A DNA stretch of 64,000 bases from Pirellula staleyi DSM 6068 (GTDB lineage Bacteria > Planctomycetota > Planctomycetia > Pirellulales > Pirellulaceae). The first letter of the stretch is position 1; every line of letters starts with the position of its first letter. Location: the NCBI RefSeq assembly GCF_000025185.1, contig NC_013720.1, positions 3,472,001 through 3,536,000 on the forward strand. The letters run 5' to 3'. The notes under the pieces were generated by a model, which saw only the letters and a list, made by a program, of their open reading frames with translations, did no database searches and was not told where the DNA came from. The position numbers and the translations under genes were made by a program. Below are positions 61,791 through 64,000 of the stretch, one piece after another.

Positions 61791-64000
61791 TTAGTCGACG
61801 TAGAGGAACTCGCTCGAGTTCATCAGCACGTGACAAAAATTGGTGTAGGGAAGTTTGGCATCTTTCGGAATGTCGGCGAAAAACTCGGCGGCGAACTTCT
61901 GTTCTTCTTCGGTAGGTTCGCGCGAAAGGATGCGCAAGTAAGCCTCGCGCGTTTGAATCGTCCGGTCGTTACCCACATGCTCTGCGATCTTGTGCGCGAG
62001 GACTTTGGCCCGCTCGAGCATCCACGGACCGTTGATCAGCAGCAGAGCCTGATTGGCGGTGGTGGTGTTGTTGCGAACCGGAGCGCTGCCGATCCCTTCG
62101 GGAACATCGAACACTTCGAGGAGTGGATCGCGTTTGTTGCGGAACACTTTCACGTAGATACTGCGGCGAGGGTCGGCTGGTTCGGCTCCTTCGCCACCCA
62201 CCTGAGGATCGAGTTCGCCCGAGACTGCGAGCGCGGCATCGCGAATCTGCTCAGCTGCCAAACGGCGCACCGTCATGCGAGCGAGGAACTTGTTGGCGGG
62301 ATCGCGGGCCACACTCGCGGCGAGTTCAGGGCCGCGCGATGCTTGGCGATAAGCGGCCGAAGTGACCATCAGACGATGAATCGGCTTGAGCCGGAAATCG
62401 TGCGCGGCCAATTGATGCGCCAGATAATCGAGCAGCTGAGGATGCGTGGGTGGCTGACCGAGTCGGCCAAAATCGCTCGCCGATTCCACGAGTCCCACCC
62501 CGAAGTGATACTGCCACATCCGGTTGACCATTACGCGCGCGGTGAGCGGATTTTCGGGGGAAGCAATCCAGTTGGCCAGAGCCAATCGGCGTCCCGTTGT
62601 TGCCGAATCGGCAGGGGGCACAATCGCATGATTGCTGGGCGAACTAGACGAGGAAACGAGAACGGTCGGTGGACCAGGCAAGACTTCTGCAGCGGCCCGT
62701 TTTCCTGGGATCAGCGTCGGTGGAGCTACCGGGCCAATGTCGGTGGCGGTTGCCATGGTTGGAATCGCTTGCGGCTTCTGCTTCTCGAGTTCGGCGAGCT
62801 GCTGCTTGAGCGCGGTCCATTGCTCGAGTCGCTGTCCGGTCAACTTCTTGGTGAAGTCGACCTTCTTGATATCGTCGTACGCTTGCCGCAAGGCGAGCTG
62901 GTAGAGCTGTTCTTCGTACGGTGTGCGCTCGGCTGCCTGCTTGAAGAGCGCGGGCTTCACTTCTTCCGGAAATCGCGACAGCTGCGAGCGAGCTGCGGCA
63001 TCGAGATGCGGTCGCTCGATCGCTTCGATTGCGGCACGAATGGGGGCGGTTGCATTTTCCCAAGCGGCCAGCGCCTCTTGCTGGGAAGGCTCGACCAGCA
63101 ACGTTTCATCGCGCCAGCCGAGCGGCGTGAAATGGGCCTGCAGTCGGAAATAATCTTCCTGCAAAATCGGGTCGAACTTGTGATCGTGGCAGCGGGCGCA
63201 CTGCATTCCCATGCCGAGAAACACGTCGGCGGTGACATCGGTCAGGTCGTTGAGAATCACGCTCCACTGCGTCTTGACGTCGCGCTGGTTGTACTCGTAG
63301 ACCCCGAGTCGCAAGTAGCCTGTGGCGGCCAAGTTCTCGGCGGTGATCGGACGGAGCTCATCCCCGGCGAGTTGCTGGCGGATGAACTCGGTGTAAGGCT
63401 TGTCGTTATTGAAGGCATCGATCACGTAATCGCGATAACGCCAAGCAGTGGGACGATAGGCGTCTTGCTTATAGCCATCCGATTCCGCATAGCGCACCAG
63501 ATCGAGCCAGTGCCGTGCCCAGCGCTCGCCATACGCTCGGCTGGCGAGCAAACGATCGACGAGATGTTCGTACGCATCGTCGCGCTCATCGGCCAGGAAT
63601 TGCTGCAGTTCTTCCGCGGTGGGAGGAAGCCCGGTGAGGTCGAACTTCACGCGTCGCAGCAGTGTGGCTTTGTCGGCTTCAGCGGCAGGCTGCAGTTCTT
63701 GCTGCTGCATGGCTGCCAAGAGGAACTGATCGATGGCGCCGCGCGACCACGTATCTGCCGCGATTTTCGGCGGCGCGATCGGGGCAATCGGCTGAAATGC
63801 CCAGTAGCTGCGATCTTCGTCGGTGATCTCGTGACGCTTCACACGTAGCGCGGGCCCCGTCCCTGCCGGGTCGGCTGGAAAAGGTGCGCCGATCTTCACC
63901 CATTCGGTCAGAATGGCGATCTTGTCGTCGGGCAGTTTTCCACTCGGTGGCATCTCGAGCGACTCGTAACGAATCGCTTCGATCAGCAAACTTTCGTCCG
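61791..64000 (-). CDS. DUF1549/DUF1553 (PSD1-type) cytochrome-like protein, N-terminus beyond right edge
   Basis: At least 736 residues are visible and the frame is open to the edge. The visible start (SLLIEAIRYESLEMPPSGK) is the tail of the N-terminal planctomycete cytochrome C domain, so the true start lies outside. DUF1549 follows (FDLTGLPPTAEELQQFLADE, WARHWLDLVRYAESDGY), with a CARCHDHKFDP haem-type CxxCH motif. DUF1553 is C-terminal (ASPENPLTARVMVNRMWQYH, FGVGLVESASDFGRLGQPP). The partner DUF1501 gene lies immediately downstream. Export and c-type haem attachment are predicted; the reaction is unknown. Confidence 0.93.
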   Translation of the reverse strand, partial: DESLLIEAIRYESLEMPPSGKLPDDKIAILTEWVKIGAPFPADPAGTGPALRVKRHEITDEDRSYWAFQPIAPIAPPKIAADTWSRGAIDQFLLAAMQQQELQPAAEADKATLLRRVKFDLTGLPPTAEELQQFLADERDDAYEHLVDRLLASRAYGERWARHWLDLVRYAESDGYKQDAYRPTAWRYRDYVIDAFNNDKPYTEFIRQQLAGDELRPITAENLAATGYLRLGVYEYNQRDVKTQWSVILNDLTDVTADVFLGMGMQCARCHDHKFDPILQEDYFRLQAHFTPLGWRDETLLVEPSQQEALAAWENATAPIRAAIEAIERPHLDAAARSQLSRFPEEVKPALFKQAAERTPYEEQLYQLALRQAYDDIKKVDFTKKLTGQRLEQWTALKQQLAELEKQKPQAIPTMATATDIGPVAPPTLIPGKRAAAEVLPGPPTVLVSSSSSPSNHAIVPPADSATTGRRLALANWIASPENPLTARVMVNRMWQYHFGVGLVESASDFGRLGQPPTHPQLLDYLAHQLAAHDFRLKPIHRLMVTSAAYRQASRGPELAASVARDPANKFLARMTVRRLAAEQIRDAALAVSGELDPQVGGEGAEPADPRRSIYVKVFRNKRDPLLEVFDVPEGIGSAPVRNNTTTANQALLLINGPWMLERAKVLAHKIAEHVGNDRTIQTREAYLRILSREPTEEEQKFAAEFFADIPKDAKLPYTNFCHVLMNSSEFLYVD

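Noticed and set aside
61782-63848. 688-codon plus-strand open frame opposite the PSD1-type gene
   Set aside because: Its translation has no recognisable family, while the minus strand encodes clear DUF1549/DUF1553 motifs.

Overview
The window looks like a chromosomal stretch of a planctomycete, probably a member of the Pirellulaceae. I infer this from a DUF1501 protein next to a DUF1549/DUF1553 (PSD1) protein, several squalene-cyclase-like toroid proteins, HEAT plus PQQ-type propeller fusions, a MoxR/DUF58/BatA gene set, and a serine/threonine kinase with the small N-terminal prefix domain common in that phylum. GC is moderately high, and reverse-strand shadow reading frames are long. I found no rRNA, tRNA, insertion sequence, prophage or CRISPR array.

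Layout. 1-2894 (minus): dnaG followed by the start of rpoD, the core of the macromolecular synthesis operon, with a strong inverted repeat at the dnaG stop codon. 3484-19058 (minus): a seven-gene run reading MoxR ATPase, DUF58, BatA/VWA membrane protein, two paralogous HEAT/propeller proteins, a VWA/amidotransferase-like membrane protein and a DUF4175-like membrane protein. 19537-25041: a membrane-anchored VWA protein (plus), two toroid proteins (minus, one Tat-exported) and a membrane histidine kinase (plus) with a CxxCH haem-binding motif in its sensor domain. 25065-29425: housekeeping genes moeA, pabA, a LON substrate-binding domain protein, maf (all minus) and an RluA-type pseudouridine synthase (plus). 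29843-31279: a serine/threonine kinase (plus).

31276-44359 (minus) and 44880-54241 (plus) form two long divergent gene blocks sharing one ~520-base intergenic region. The minus block encodes a toroid/HEAT protein, a TonB-position membrane protein, a MotA/TolQ/ExbB channel protein, two ExbD proteins (the second with an N-terminal zinc ribbon), a giant membrane-anchored propeller protein, a family-5 solute-binding-like protein and an exported unknown. The plus block encodes a coiled-coil protein carrying a 15-unit KPGEG minisatellite, a TPR protein, an NPCBM-domain protein, and three tandem HtrA-like proteins. Of these three only the first keeps the Ser protease triad; the other two are predicted pseudoproteases. 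I regard this divergent locus as the best candidate for an undescribed envelope system.

54530-58819 (plus): pyruvate carboxylase with its biotin ligase just downstream. 59298-60263 (plus): a MerR/B12-binding regulator of CarH architecture in which both cobalamin axial-ligand histidines are replaced. 60302-64000 (minus): the DUF1501 protein and a partial PSD1 cytochrome-type protein running off the right edge.

Starts were set by ribosome-binding sites, stop/start overlaps and signal peptides where visible. Many genes here lack a clear Shine-Dalgarno sequence, so those starts are less certain.
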